DNA from: an uncultured Selenomonadaceae bacterium
Lineage (GTDB): Bacteria; Bacillota; Negativicutes; Selenomonadales; Selenomonadaceae
Length of the DNA: 34,388 nucleotides
Assembly: GCA_905236285.1 (NCBI GenBank)
Contig: CAJOPN010000031.1
Coordinates: 1 to 34,388, forward strand
Direction: 5' to 3'
A program made the translations under genes and the position numbers. The notes below the pieces were generated by a model. The model did no database searches. It saw only the letters and a program-made list of their open reading frames with translations, and was not told the origin of the DNA. Each line of letters begins with the position of its first letter. Position 1 is the first letter of the stretch. Of this stretch, positions 15,867 through 24,963 are shown piece after piece.

Positions 15867-16613
15867 TTACTTTTTCTTGCCTTGATTTGCAACGGCTGCC
15901 ATTTTCGCTTTTAATGCCTCTTGATCGCCGAGATAATAATGTTTTACTGCTTTCATATTGTCATCAAATTCATAAACGAGAGGAACGCCGGTCGGAATAT
16001 TTACGCCGATAATATCTTCATCGCTCATGTTGTCGAAATATTTAACGAGTGCACGAAGTGAATTACCGTGAGCTGCAATTAAAACTCTCTTGCCTGCTTC
16101 CATATCTTTTTTGATGACTTCGTTGAAATACGGAACTGCACGATCAATTGTAATTTTGAGACTCTCACATTTCGGTAAAAGTGCGGGATCGACATCACGA
16201 TACATCGGTTGTTTGTTTGCCGCACGATCATCATTGTCATCAAGCGGCGGCGGTGTTACATCAAATGAGCGTCTCCAAATTTTAACTTGTTCTTCACCGA
16301 ATTTTTCTGCCGCTTCACTCTTGTTTTTGCCTTGAAGGTCGCCGTAATGACGTTCGTTAAGTTTCCAGCTTTTTACTACCGGCAGCCATGCACGATCCAT
16401 TTCATCGAGAACATGATTGAGTGTGTGAATTGCTCTCTTGAGATAAGAAGTATAGCAAATATCAAAGTCATAACCTTCAGCTTTGAGAAGTTTTCCGCCT
16501 TCTTTTGCTTCATTGTGTCCCTTTTCGCTGAGATCGACATCCATCCAGCCGGTGAAGAGATTTAATTTGTTCCATTCGCTTTCACCGTGACGAATCAAAA
16601 CCAATTTTTTCAT
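15867..16613 (-). CDS. gpmA: 2,3-bisphosphoglycerate-dependent phosphoglycerate mutase
   Basis: It interconverts 3- and 2-phosphoglycerate in glycolysis through a phosphohistidine. The motif [10 protein letters not shown] gives the catalytic His9. [11 protein letters not shown] holds the acid Glu near 87-90, and [13 protein letters not shown] carries the second His near 183. The full 248 residues match the family. The reading frame continues seven codons upstream, but I use the ATG at 16611-16613 because GGAGGT lies seven bases before it. It is a single-gene unit with its own strong promoter (16657-16685) and terminator. Confidence 0.96.
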   Translation of the reverse strand: MKKLVLIRHGESEWNKLNLFTGWMDVDLSEKGHNEAKEGGKLLKAEGYDFDICYTSYLKRAIHTLNHVLDEMDRAWLPVVKSWKLNERHYGDLQGKNKSEAAEKFGEEQVKIWRRSFDVTPPPLDDNDDRAANKQPMYRDVDPALLPKCESLKITIDRAVPYFNEVIKKDMEAGKRVLIAAHGNSLRALVKYFDNMSDEDIIGVNIPTGVPLVYEFDDNMKAVKHYYLGDQEALKAKMAAVANQGKKK

Positions 16614-16656
16614 AAATTTACCTCCGAATCTCAAACAAATTTTTTTAACTTTTTAA

Positions 16657-16685
16657 ATTATATCAGCGTTACGATTTGTTATCAA
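16657..16685 (-). promoter_or_regulatory. Promoter of gpmA
   Basis: On the minus strand TTGATA (16680-16685) is followed by a 17-base spacer and a perfect TATAAT (16657-16662). It lies about 45 bases upstream of the gpmA start. Confidence 0.75.
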
Positions 16686-16724
16686 GATTTTTTTGAAAAT
16701 TTTTTAAAATTTTTTTAAGATTTT

Positions 16725-16753
16725 TTGAATATCTGAATTGATTATAGTATAAT
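16725..16753 (+). promoter_or_regulatory. Promoter of purE
   Basis: TTGAAT (16725-16730), a 17-base spacer and a perfect TATAAT (16748-16753) lie about 40 bases before the purE start. I see no purine riboswitch or PurR-box pair in the short leader. Confidence 0.7.
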
Positions 16754-16794
16754 TGAAAATATTTTTTAAAAAATTTGTCGGAGGTTTTTTATTT

Positions 16795-17289
16795 ATGAAA
16801 ATTGCAATCGTAATGGGCAGCGATTCAGATTGGTCTGTTATGAAATCTGCCGTCGATCTTCTCAAAAATTTTGAAATTGATTTTGATATTACTGTAGCGT
16901 CGGCTCATCGCACGCCGGAAAAAGTTAAAAATTTCGTCGAATCATCAGAAAAAAACGGCGCAAAAATTTTCATCGCTGCCGCAGGTTGTGCAGCTCATCT
17001 TGCAGGTGTCGTTGCAAGTCATACTTCGCGACCCGTTATCGGCGTTCCTGTAAGTTCAGAACCTTTCAAAGGTCTTGATTCACTCCTTTCAACCGTTCAA
17101 ATGCCTTCAGGTATTCCTGTTGCAACTATGGCTGTCAACGGTGCAAAAAATGCCGCTCTCTTCGCCGCAGAAATTCTCGCGACAAGTGACGAAACAATTT
17201 TTCAAAAGCTCGTCGATTATCGAAAAAATATGCAAAACGAAATTGAAAAAAAATCTGCCGATATAAAAAAATTGGCTCACGAAAAATAA
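16795..17289 (+). CDS. purE: N5-carboxyaminoimidazole ribonucleotide mutase
   Basis: PurE moves the carboxyl group of N5-CAIR to C4, giving CAIR in purine synthesis. The 164-residue class I protein has the phosphate-binding start VMGSDSDW (about 6-13), SAHRTPEKV (about 39-47) and the active-site block AAGCAAHLAGVVAS (about 74-87). I use ATG 16795, with GGAGG (16780-16784) ten bases upstream; the frame stays open to 16753, but that start falls on the -10 box. The partner purK is absent in the window, so whether it is the N5-CAIR or the direct-carboxylation type rests on sequence alone. It is followed by purC, the next enzyme. Confidence 0.95.
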   Translation: MKIAIVMGSDSDWSVMKSAVDLLKNFEIDFDITVASAHRTPEKVKNFVESSEKNGAKIFIAAAGCAAHLAGVVASHTSRPVIGVPVSSEPFKGLDSLLSTVQMPSGIPVATMAVNGAKNAALFAAEILATSDETIFQKLVDYRKNMQNEIEKKSADIKKLAHEK

Positions 17290-17294
17290 TTGCA

Positions 17295-17323
17295 TTGACT
17301 TTGATAATATAAATTGTTAAAAT
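17295..17323 (+). promoter_or_regulatory. Promoter between purE and purC
   Basis: TTGACT (17295-17300), a 17-base spacer and TAAAAT (17318-17323) begin just after the purE stop. purC could therefore be transcribed separately from purE or from both promoters. Confidence 0.55.
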
Positions 17324-17367
17324 TATTTTAAGAGTTTTTAAAAATTTTTTTATGAGAGGTGTAATAA

Positions 17368-18075
17368 ATGGAAAGAACGAATGCCATTCACGAAGGCAAG
17401 GCAAAAATTATTTATGCAACGACCGATCCGAATCAAGTAATAATGTATTTCAAAGATGAAGCAACTGCTCGAAACGGTGAAAAACGCGGCACAATTCAAG
17501 ACAAAGGCATTATTAACAACAAAATCAGTACATATTTTTTTAAACTTTTAAAAGATCGCGGCATTCCGAATCATTATCTCGGCACTCCTGAGCCCAGAGA
17601 TATGCTTGTCAAAAAAATTGAAATGATTCCGCTTGAAGTTGTCGTAAGAAATATTTTTGCAGGCAGTCTCGCCGCTCGTTTCGGCAAAGAGGAAGGTACT
17701 CCGCTTTCAATGCCGATTGTAGAATTTTATTTCAAATGCGATGAATTGAATGATCCTCTTATCAATCGTTATCACGCAATCGCTCTCAATATCGCAAGAC
17801 TTGACGAGCTCAACGAAATTGAACATCTTGCATTTTCGATTAACGCTATCTTAAAAGAAATTCTCAATGCAAAAAATGTTGATCTCGTTGATTTCAAAAC
17901 TGAATTTGGTCGCGATGAAAACGGTAAAATTATGCTCGGCGATGAAATTTCTCCCGATAATTGTCGTTTTTGGGATAAAGATTCAAAACGTAAACTCGAT
18001 AAAGACGTTTTCCGTCACGATCTCGGCAGTCCGGAAGAGGCTTATCAAGAAATGCTGCGTCGTCTCACCGAATAA
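17368..18075 (+). CDS. purC: Phosphoribosylaminoimidazole-succinocarboxamide synthase
   Basis: It joins CAIR and aspartate with ATP to make SAICAR in purine synthesis. The 235-residue protein opens with EGKAKIIYATTDPN, the glycine-rich ATP loop, followed by KDEATARNGEKRG. Further family blocks are IPLEVVVRNIFAGSLAARFG, VDFKTEFGRDENGKIMLGDEISPDNCRFWD (here split: VDFKTEFGRD and LGDEISPDNCRFWD) and KDVFRHDLG near the end. GAGAGG lies eight bases before the ATG. A T-run hairpin follows. No anomaly seen. Confidence 0.96.
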   Translation: MERTNAIHEGKAKIIYATTDPNQVIMYFKDEATARNGEKRGTIQDKGIINNKISTYFFKLLKDRGIPNHYLGTPEPRDMLVKKIEMIPLEVVVRNIFAGSLAARFGKEEGTPLSMPIVEFYFKCDELNDPLINRYHAIALNIARLDELNEIEHLAFSINAILKEILNAKNVDLVDFKTEFGRDENGKIMLGDEISPDNCRFWDKDSKRKLDKDVFRHDLGSPEEAYQEMLRRLTE

Positions 18076-18112
18076 ATTTTATTATTAAAAAATTTTTATT
18101 CAATATAAAATT

Positions 18113-18152
18113 AAACAGGCAATAATTTTTAATTTGTCTGTTTTTATTTTTT
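18113..18152 (+). terminator. Terminator after purC
   Basis: AAACAGGCAA (18113-18122) can pair with TTGTCTGTTT (18134-18143), with one imperfect pair. A T-rich stretch follows and ends just before the feo promoter. Confidence 0.7.
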
Positions 18153-18156
18153 TCTA

Positions 18157-18212
18157 TTGACAATGAGAATAAAAAATATTATCATTCGATAAGTTCAATA
18201 ATGATTATCATT
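18157..18212 (+). promoter_or_regulatory. feoAB promoter with Fur-box-like palindrome
   Basis: TTGACA (18157-18162), a 17-base spacer and TATCAT (18180-18185) form a promoter. A perfect palindrome AATGATTATCATT (18200-18212) lies just downstream. It matches the core of the Fur box (GATAATGATAATCATTATC). A second, looser ATGAGAAT...ATTATCATT match overlaps the promoter. Iron-dependent repression by Fur is the likely control. Confidence 0.72.
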
Positions 18213-18237
18213 CAATTTAGAAAATGAGGTGAAACAA

Positions 18238-18462
18238 ATGACGTTGAAAGATGCAGAAACAGGTTCAACAGTCAGAATAGATTCTGTCGGAGAATCAAAA
18301 TTAAAAAATCGTTTGATGACTATGGGATTAATTCCGGGTACACGTGTTGAAATTCTTCGTTCGGCACCTATGGGAGATCCTATTGCAATTCGTCTTCGCT
18401 CATACAATTTGGCTATGAGAAAACATGACGCGGAACAAATTCAAGTTTCAAAAATAAGTTGA
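18238..18462 (+). CDS. feoA: Ferrous iron transport protein A
   Basis: FeoA is a small SH3-like cytosolic partner of the FeoB ferrous iron transporter. The protein has the family run MTLKDAETGSTVRIDSV, then the glycine turn MGLIPGTRVEILRSAPMGDP and IAIRLRSYNLAMRKHDAEQI. I use the ATG at 18238, with GAGG nine bases upstream, giving 74 residues. A GTG at 18229 is in frame but sits on the ribosome site. It is the first gene of the feo operon, with feoB beginning 12 bases after its stop. Confidence 0.93.
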   Translation: MTLKDAETGSTVRIDSVGESKLKNRLMTMGLIPGTRVEILRSAPMGDPIAIRLRSYNLAMRKHDAEQIQVSKIS

Positions 18463-18474
18463 GGTGATAAAAAA

Positions 18475-20379
18475 ATGTCAGCATTGGCAGTTGCATTGAC
18501 CGGTAATCCAAATACCGGCAAGTCAACAATTTTTAATGAATTAACGGGAGCACATCAAAAAATAGGAAATTGGCCCGGTGTAACAGTTGATAAAAAAGTC
18601 GGTTACGTTACATATAAAGATCGTACAATTTCCGTCATCGATTTGCCGGGCACTTATTCAATAAATGCTCATTCGCAGGAAGAAATAGTTGTCAGCGATT
18701 ATTTCAAAGAAAATAAACCTGATATTGTCGTAAATATTCTTGACGCATCGAATATTTCACGAAATTTATTTTTGACTGTCCAGCTTATGGAAAACGGTAT
18801 TCCACTCATCATTAATCTTAACATGATGGACGAGGCTCAACGTCAAGGAATTAAAATTAACGAAAAAGAGCTTGAAAAATGTTTCGGGATGCCTGTGACA
18901 AATACAGTCGGCCGCAGTAATAAAAGCGTCAAAGTTTTGCTTGATGTTTTTACCGAAACACGAATGTCTGATTATCATCCAAGTGAAATGATGCAGGCTC
19001 ATATCGACAAAGTAAATCAAATTAAAGCCAGCGGAATGTCTGCAGAAAAAATTGATGAAGAAGTTATAGCCGCACGCTATGATTTTATTGATAAAGTTAT
19101 GTCTCAAGCTGTGACTACCGAACATATCGGCAATACTTTTTCGGATAAACTTGATTCATGGCTTGCGAATGGTTTTCAATCTCTTGTAATAATGTTCGCC
19201 TTGTTCTATCTTTTATTTCAATTTACATTTAATTGGGTCGGTCAACCTCTCGCAGATTTATTGGGAGATTTTTTGACGGGAGATTTGGTCGATTGGGCAA
19301 AGGAAGCAATGGAAGAGGCAGGAGTTGCTGATTGGATGCAGTCACTCGTTGCAGATGGAGTTCTTGCAGGTGTCGGTGCAGTCGTTGGATTTGTTCCTTT
19401 GATTTTTACTTTGTTTTTCTGTTTGAGTTTTCTCGACGGTACAGGTTACATGGCAAGAGTTGCATTTGTTCTTGATCCGATTATGCGCCGTGCAGGTCTC
19501 AGCGGAAAAAGTATCATGCCGTTGATTATGGGATTCGGCTGCGGAGTTCCTGCAATTATGGCGGCTCGCGGAATGGATACAAATAAAGACAGAATGATTT
19601 CGGTTTTGATTACTCCGTTTTTGACTTGTAATGCAAAAGTTCCGATTATGGCTCTCTTCGCCGCAATGTTTTTCCCTGATAATGCTGCTGATATTGTTTT
19701 CGCAATGTATTTTGTCGGTCTCGCAATCGCAATTATTGCCGCTAAAATTTTAAGTCAAACTGCTTTTAAATCTGAACCGTCAACATTTTTGCTTGAACTT
19801 CCTCCTTATCGTATGCCGGCAATGAAAACTGTTTTGCTCGAAACTTGGGACAAAGGCAAAGGCTATCTTGTTAAAGCCGGTACAATTATTTTTGCCATGA
19901 CTGTTATGATTTGGTTCTTGTCAAGTTTCAATTCGGACGGAATGACTGAAGACATGGATCAATCTTATCTCGCTTCAATCGGTTCTGCAACTTCGGTTTT
20001 GTTTGCTCCTCAAGGTTTTGATACATGGGAAGCAGGTGCGGCAGTTGTAACAGGTGTAATGGCTAAAGAGGCTGTTGTTTCGACTATGGGTATTCTTTAC
20101 GGAATCGGCGACGATGTTTCCACTGAAGTTGAAGATGCCGACGATACCGCCTCTCAATTTATGGCTACTTCAATGGCGGCTGCTTTCACTCCTCTTTCAG
20201 CTCTGGCTTTTATGGTTTTCACTCAGCTTTACTCTCCCTGCGTTACTGCTCTCGGTACTGTTAAGAAAGAAACTCAATCCTGGAAATGGATGGCTTTCAC
20301 TTTCATTTATACATGTTCGGTTGCCTGGATTATTTCAATGCTCGTCTATCAAGTCGGCAGAATTTTAGGCTTTGAATAA
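18475..20379 (+). CDS. feoB: Ferrous iron transport protein B
   Basis: FeoB imports Fe(II) across the cytoplasmic membrane. The N-terminal G domain has G1 GNPNTGKST (10-18), the WPGVTVDKK switch I region, G3 DLPGTYS and G4-like NMMD (about 117-120). A helical spacer follows, and then from about residue 235 the membrane part with two Gate motifs. Conserved cysteines appear in GFGCGVPAIMAARG and TPFLTCNAKVPI, and in LYSPCVTALGT. At 634 residues it is on the short side, lacking the long C-terminal tail of E. coli FeoB (773), which is common in Firmicutes. GAGGTG precedes the ATG. It is followed by a bidirectional terminator. Confidence 0.97.
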   Translation: MSALAVALTGNPNTGKSTIFNELTGAHQKIGNWPGVTVDKKVGYVTYKDRTISVIDLPGTYSINAHSQEEIVVSDYFKENKPDIVVNILDASNISRNLFLTVQLMENGIPLIINLNMMDEAQRQGIKINEKELEKCFGMPVTNTVGRSNKSVKVLLDVFTETRMSDYHPSEMMQAHIDKVNQIKASGMSAEKIDEEVIAARYDFIDKVMSQAVTTEHIGNTFSDKLDSWLANGFQSLVIMFALFYLLFQFTFNWVGQPLADLLGDFLTGDLVDWAKEAMEEAGVADWMQSLVADGVLAGVGAVVGFVPLIFTLFFCLSFLDGTGYMARVAFVLDPIMRRAGLSGKSIMPLIMGFGCGVPAIMAARGMDTNKDRMISVLITPFLTCNAKVPIMALFAAMFFPDNAADIVFAMYFVGLAIAIIAAKILSQTAFKSEPSTFLLELPPYRMPAMKTVLLETWDKGKGYLVKAGTIIFAMTVMIWFLSSFNSDGMTEDMDQSYLASIGSATSVLFAPQGFDTWEAGAAVVTGVMAKEAVVSTMGILYGIGDDVSTEVEDADDTASQFMATSMAAAFTPLSALAFMVFTQLYSPCVTALGTVKKETQSWKWMAFTFIYTCSVAWIISMLVYQVGRILGFE

Positions 20380-20392
20380 AATTTTCTGAAAT

Positions 20393-20443
20393 AAAAAAAA
20401 ATCCCGAAGAATTTTTTTAAAAAGTTCAACGGGAATTTTTTTT
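20393..20443. terminator. Bidirectional terminator between feoB and the GT41 gene
   Basis: TCCCG (20402-20406) and CGGGA (20430-20434) form the base of a hairpin with further AT pairing inside. A T run follows on each strand, so it can end both feoB and the convergent glycosyltransferase operon. Confidence 0.82.
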
Positions 20444-20470
20444 GCGATTAAGAATCTTTTAAAACTTTTT

Positions 20471-23400
20471 TTAACTCTCTTGAGTCTCTTGCGTCGATTG
20501 AGTCGGCTGCGTTTGTCTTATTATATGTTCGTAACATTGTTCCAATACTCTTGTGTAATGTTTCGGCTGTACAGCATTGGTTCGTTGCAGTCTCATTCTT
20601 AAATCTCTGTGCAATAAATTTAAAACTTCTTTGTCATTCGCCAAACCTACTGCTCTTGCAACATATTCATCGCCGGTTCTTACTGCAAAATCTTTCAAGC
20701 CCAAACTTTGCAAAATTGTCATAGCAAATCTTGTGTCGCGTCTTTCGTTGTAAATGCTTATCACAGGTACACCCATGAATAATGAATCCAAAGTTCTTAC
20801 AGCGTCCGACATAGGAAATGTATCGAGTGAAATATCAATTTGCAAATAATTTGTAATGTAATCCATCAACAACGGCTGAAAAGTTACGTTATCCATATTG
20901 AAACCGATTTTTTTCAATCTTTGATATGCTTGATCGACGAGAGAATCGCTCACAAATTCTTCGGCTCTCAAAATGAGTTTGGAGTTAGGCACGCGATTTA
21001 AAATTGTTTTCCAGACATTGAGCATATCATCGCCGATTTTATTGTAAGAATGAAATGCTCCGAATGTTACATATCCGTTTTGAATTGAAGGAGGCGGAGC
21101 AGGCTGAGGTGCCTCGCTGTTGCTTGCATAACAAAATTGACATGGCATATAAATAAATGTTTCTTTAAAATATTTGTCACGTTCATCAGGCGGATCGGTT
21201 TGTTTGTCTGTTATGAAGTAGCTGATGGAATTTAATCCCGTCGTTGCAGGTGAACCGATTCCCGATACTTGCAGCGGTGCAGGATGATATGCAAATACCG
21301 GCAAGCCTGTCTCTGTTCTGTGTCCCGATAAATCTACCAATATATCAATTTCATCTTCGTGAATTTTTTGTGCAAGTTCTTTGACCGACAAATCTGAAAC
21401 TCTTTCAAAATGTTCTACTGCCGGTTCCATTGCCTGAGTAAACGGATCATCAAATTTATTTAGTGAATACGCCGTGACTTCAAAATAATCTCTGTCGTGA
21501 CAGGCAAGTATTCCGTAAATCAATGAAAAATCATCGCCTTGCTTAAAATAAGGTGAAACATATCCGACTTTGATTCTGCGTTCGTTGAGGACAATTTTTT
21601 TGAATCCGTTAAATTTGTTGTAAGGCTGAATTTTTGCGAAGAGATTTTGATATTCAAAATTATTGTTCACGAGGTCTTCAGTAGAAATTGCAAGATGTTG
21701 AAGTGCATAAAGCGTTTTACTGAAAATAAATGCGCGTTCCTCATTGTCTTTTGCAAGCGGCAATGCTTTATTGTAAACATCAACCGAAATTTTGCAGTCG
21801 CCGTTAATCAACGCAAGTTCGCCGTATATCATATAATATTTTTTCGCCAACTCACGGTCTTTTTCAATTTGTGAAATATATTTTTCGACACTTTTAATTG
21901 TCTCGTAAGCCGTCGCATAATCAAAAAGATTTTGTTCAGCCTTCGCTCTCGTAATTAAAATTTCTGCAATTTTATCTGTTTCAATTCTGCTTGCCTTGTC
22001 GAGCCAATACTTTACACGCTTAATATTCGTCGCATTTTGAATTACATTGTTCCAAAAATTTTTTTCATAATCAATATATTCAAGCGATTGCCGGTATAAT
22101 TTTTCAACGTCTTCTTTCGTCAATTCAGGTTCATCTTGAGGAAAATCAGGCAATTCTTCACCGTTTACCCACGCATTCCAAATTTTTTCGTAAGCCTCTT
22201 CAATTTCACCCATGTAAGTTATGTCATTCATTATCGGTGATTGTCTCATTCTGCGGCGCAATGTCAAATGATATTCTCTTATTTTATCCCAATCATTTGC
22301 AAGCTCGATTGCTTTTTGAATGTATTCTTCTTCAGTAAATGTGCAAAGTTCATCAAGTCCCATATTATGAAGAAGTGAATATCCAAATCTGCCGTTATGT
22401 CTCTCGCCTACCAATGTTATTACAGGTACTCCCATATAAAGAGCGTCGCAAGTCGTACCGCCTCCCGGATATGGAAATGTATCAAGTGCTATGTCCGTCA
22501 AATTATATTTTTTCAAATATTCTTGTTCATCAGGCTCAATTATTACTCTGTCCAAATCAATACCTGCTTTTGTCATTCTTTCCTTCGCGTCATTGATTCC
22601 ATATTCCGATCTGAATGCTTTTCCCTTTAAAAATAATTTGGAATTTTCAACGGCTTTTAAAATTTTTCCCCACGCACTTAACGTTTCATCGGTTACCTTT
22701 GCAAAATTATTGAAACTGACGAAAGTTATATAACCGTTTTTCGTGCAAGGAGCAGGAGAAATTTCCATCGGTGCATCATGCCACATGTAACAAAAATGAC
22801 TGTGTTGAAGCCGCAAAATCTTTTCGCTGAAAAATTTGTCATTAAGTCCGACAGGATCTGTAAATTTATCGCAAAGAAAATAATCAATCGTTTTTAAGCC
22901 CGTAGAATTGAACCAGCCGATTGCAGAAATACAGACTGGCGCAGGTTTATAGCTCATTACCTGCAAAACATTGTTCGCCGTGTGTCCCGATAAATCTATC
23001 AATATATCAATTTCATCTTCACGAATTTTTTTTGCGGCTTGATAAGGCGTGTGAAATAAAATATTTGTCCAGCCATCTACTCCCGCTTTAAATTCTTCCG
23101 CCGCGTGATCTTCCATATTTTTCGGATAGCAATACACTTCAAATTTATTTTTGTCGTAACATTTATAAAATGCGTAAGAGAAAAATGCAACGACGTGACG
23201 GCGAATATCAGGCGAAATATAACCAATACGAATTTTATCATGTTTCGGATGCGTCGCAGGATCAAATTTAAAAATTTTTCTGCCTTCAAAAATATTATTG
23301 TAATCGCAGATCGCCTTGAATAAATCTTCGCGACTGATATTTATATTGTGCAGCGAAAATAAATAATTGCTGTAATCGTCGCATTTAATATTAAATAAAT

Positions 23401-23902
23401 ATTTGTAAGTGTCGGGATCATTTACATATGGAGTTATATCATTTACCGAACTTTTATAATAATGCTCGATACTTTTCGGAGCATCACCGACATATCTGTA
23501 AGCATGTCCCAAAATATTATGAATCATCATCGTTGTCAAAAGTGATGAACCCGGTACTGTCAAAGCCTCTTCGCCGTATTTTATACAGCCTTCATAATCG
23601 TGTCGCAAATCATATACTCGCGATTTTAAAAATACTCTGTAACCACTCGGCGGAAAATGTTTTTCCATGTATTGAGAACCTTTTTCTGCTCTGTCCACCT
23701 CATTCAAATCAACAAAAATTGAAGTCACTTTCTCCATTGGAAACGGATCGTTGGGTTTCATTGCCATTATTTGATCCGCAAGTTCAATTGTTCTTTGGCG
23801 ATCATGTTTATTCATATGAACGTCAAGCAATTCGGCTAAAAGTGCCTCCAAATTTTTTTTCTTCTTCGCTTCAGTTTTCTGTGTCGTTTTAATTTTTCGC
23901 AT
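20471..23902 (-). CDS. Tandem O-GlcNAc-transferase-type (GT41) protein with TPR regions
   Basis: A 1143-residue protein with two GT41/SPINDLY-type catalytic domains. Residues 1-20 are very basic, and about 30-210 are TPR-like helices. Domain 1 (about 223-580) has IRIGYISPDIRRH, DLSGHT (His307, the OGT active-site His position), FNNFAK (Lys402, UDP contact) and DTFPYPGGGTTCDALYMG (474-491). Helical repeats follow (about 600-760). Domain 2 (about 776-1130) has IKVGYVSPYF, DLSGHR (His861) and YNKIGDD (Lys955), but the GGGTT site is replaced by SDAVRT (1032-1037). The tail is rich in Thr and Gln. Such enzymes put a sugar on Ser/Thr or Asn of proteins. The start overlaps the previous GT2 gene by 14 bases. 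Acceptor and sugar are unknown. Confidence 0.88.
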   Translation of the reverse strand: MRKIKTTQKTEAKKKKNLEALLAELLDVHMNKHDRQRTIELADQIMAMKPNDPFPMEKVTSIFVDLNEVDRAEKGSQYMEKHFPPSGYRVFLKSRVYDLRHDYEGCIKYGEEALTVPGSSLLTTMMIHNILGHAYRYVGDAPKSIEHYYKSSVNDITPYVNDPDTYKYLFNIKCDDYSNYLFSLHNINISREDLFKAICDYNNIFEGRKIFKFDPATHPKHDKIRIGYISPDIRRHVVAFFSYAFYKCYDKNKFEVYCYPKNMEDHAAEEFKAGVDGWTNILFHTPYQAAKKIREDEIDILIDLSGHTANNVLQVMSYKPAPVCISAIGWFNSTGLKTIDYFLCDKFTDPVGLNDKFFSEKILRLQHSHFCYMWHDAPMEISPAPCTKNGYITFVSFNNFAKVTDETLSAWGKILKAVENSKLFLKGKAFRSEYGINDAKERMTKAGIDLDRVIIEPDEQEYLKKYNLTDIALDTFPYPGGGTTCDALYMGVPVITLVGERHNGRFGYSLLHNMGLDELCTFTEEEYIQKAIELANDWDKIREYHLTLRRRMRQSPIMNDITYMGEIEEAYEKIWNAWVNGEELPDFPQDEPELTKEDVEKLYRQSLEYIDYEKNFWNNVIQNATNIKRVKYWLDKASRIETDKIAEILITRAKAEQNLFDYATAYETIKSVEKYISQIEKDRELAKKYYMIYGELALINGDCKISVDVYNKALPLAKDNEERAFIFSKTLYALQHLAISTEDLVNNNFEYQNLFAKIQPYNKFNGFKKIVLNERRIKVGYVSPYFKQGDDFSLIYGILACHDRDYFEVTAYSLNKFDDPFTQAMEPAVEHFERVSDLSVKELAQKIHEDEIDILVDLSGHRTETGLPVFAYHPAPLQVSGIGSPATTGLNSISYFITDKQTDPPDERDKYFKETFIYMPCQFCYASNSEAPQPAPPPSIQNGYVTFGAFHSYNKIGDDMLNVWKTILNRVPNSKLILRAEEFVSDSLVDQAYQRLKKIGFNMDNVTFQPLLMDYITNYLQIDISLDTFPMSDAVRTLDSLFMGVPVISIYNERRDTRFAMTILQSLGLKDFAVRTGDEYVARAVGLANDKEVLNLLHRDLRMRLQRTNAVQPKHYTRVLEQCYEHIIRQTQPTQSTQETQES

Positions 23903-24956
23903 TAACTTTTCTCCTCCACAATTCTAATCTTTTCCTTGCTCCTTCTGCCATTTTCGGCGTTAAAAGCATTGGCTCCAAACCTTTATATGTTTCGTATTTT
24001 TTTAATGCTTTCTCCATTAACGGAATTGCATCAACAAAATTTCCTTTCGATGCCAAACATTCCGCATATTCTGCACAGAACTCAGGTATTTCTGGAAATT
24101 GATTCATTGCAATTTGTACATATTTAATTCTGTCGTCAATTCTTTCAGGAAATTTCGCCAGCAAATTTAAAAGTATTCTGTGCGATGAACTTGCAAATGT
24201 TGTGTCGCGTCGTCCGCCTTCAATGTCAAGGATTGCATATTTTTCGGCGTTCGGATAATCTTTCAAGCCGTTGTAACATTGCGCGATATATCCATAAACA
24301 TTTTCGGGATGATTTGTTACTTCCAATTCGGCAAGCAATAATTTTAAATTTCTCCTCGCCTTATCCATATTTATTTTTGCAGAATATCCCGTGTGATACA
24401 ATTCCAAAAGATTTGTCGGTATCATCGTTACTTTGCCGATTGTATTTCCGTCGGATTTTCTCAATTCTTCGTGAATCCTTCCGTGATAACGACAACCTTT
24501 CATATTTTTGTACATTCGCAAAATATATGTCGTGTCCATAACCTTATTGTCTCTGTCGACATCAATATTAACAAGATTGACTAAAAGTCCTTCTTTATCA
24601 TGCTTGTCTGCCTGCTCGATTATCGCACGTATATTTTTGCCTGAATCATTCGGAAAATATTCATCGGCATCCAAAAAAATTATCCAATCTCCTGTTGCAT
24701 TATCCAACGCCAAATTTCTCGGTGTTGAAAAATCATTGTTCCATTCGCATTCAAAAATTTTTGCGCCGTAACTTTTTGCAATTTCAATCGTGTTGTCCGT
24801 TGAGCCCGTATCGACTATTACTATTTCATCGACCTGCTTTTGAAGACTCTCTATTGAAATCGGCAAATTTCGCGACTCGTTTTTTACGATATAGCAAACA
24901 CTTATTTTTAATGTTTTATTTTTTGCTATTTTTTTCGACGGTTTTAATTTCCTCAA
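23889..24956 (-). CDS. GT2 glycosyltransferase with TPR tail (paralogue 5)
   Basis: This 355-residue GT-A-fold glycosyltransferase has a family 2 core: CYIVKNESRNLPISIESL, the nucleotide-binding VDTGSTDNTIEIA (about 48-60), WNNDFSTPRNLALDNATGDW and the metal motif DADE (96-99). CRYHGRIHEEL and LYHTGYSAK follow, both conserved in all five paralogues. From about 195 on it is TPR-like helix pairs. The start is TTG 24956, preceded by GAGGTG. It is the most divergent of the five copies and lies next to the GT41 gene, whose start it overlaps. It probably adds one sugar to a glycan; donor and acceptor are unknown. Confidence 0.87.
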   Translation of the reverse strand: MRKLKPSKKIAKNKTLKISVCYIVKNESRNLPISIESLQKQVDEIVIVDTGSTDNTIEIAKSYGAKIFECEWNNDFSTPRNLALDNATGDWIIFLDADEYFPNDSGKNIRAIIEQADKHDKEGLLVNLVNIDVDRDNKVMDTTYILRMYKNMKGCRYHGRIHEELRKSDGNTIGKVTMIPTNLLELYHTGYSAKINMDKARRNLKLLLAELEVTNHPENVYGYIAQCYNGLKDYPNAEKYAILDIEGGRRDTTFASSSHRILLNLLAKFPERIDDRIKYVQIAMNQFPEIPEFCAEYAECLASKGNFVDAIPLMEKALKKYETYKGLEPMLLTPKMAEGARKRLELWRRKVNAKN

Positions 24957-24963
24957 AATTTCT

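Noticed and set aside
16614-16794. Purine riboswitch before purE
   Set aside because: The gap holds two back-to-back promoters, and the leader before purE is only about 35 bases, too short for an aptamer.
23428-23892. Open frame of 154 codons on the plus strand
   Set aside because: Antisense to the TPR region of the GT41 protein; no recognisable domain.
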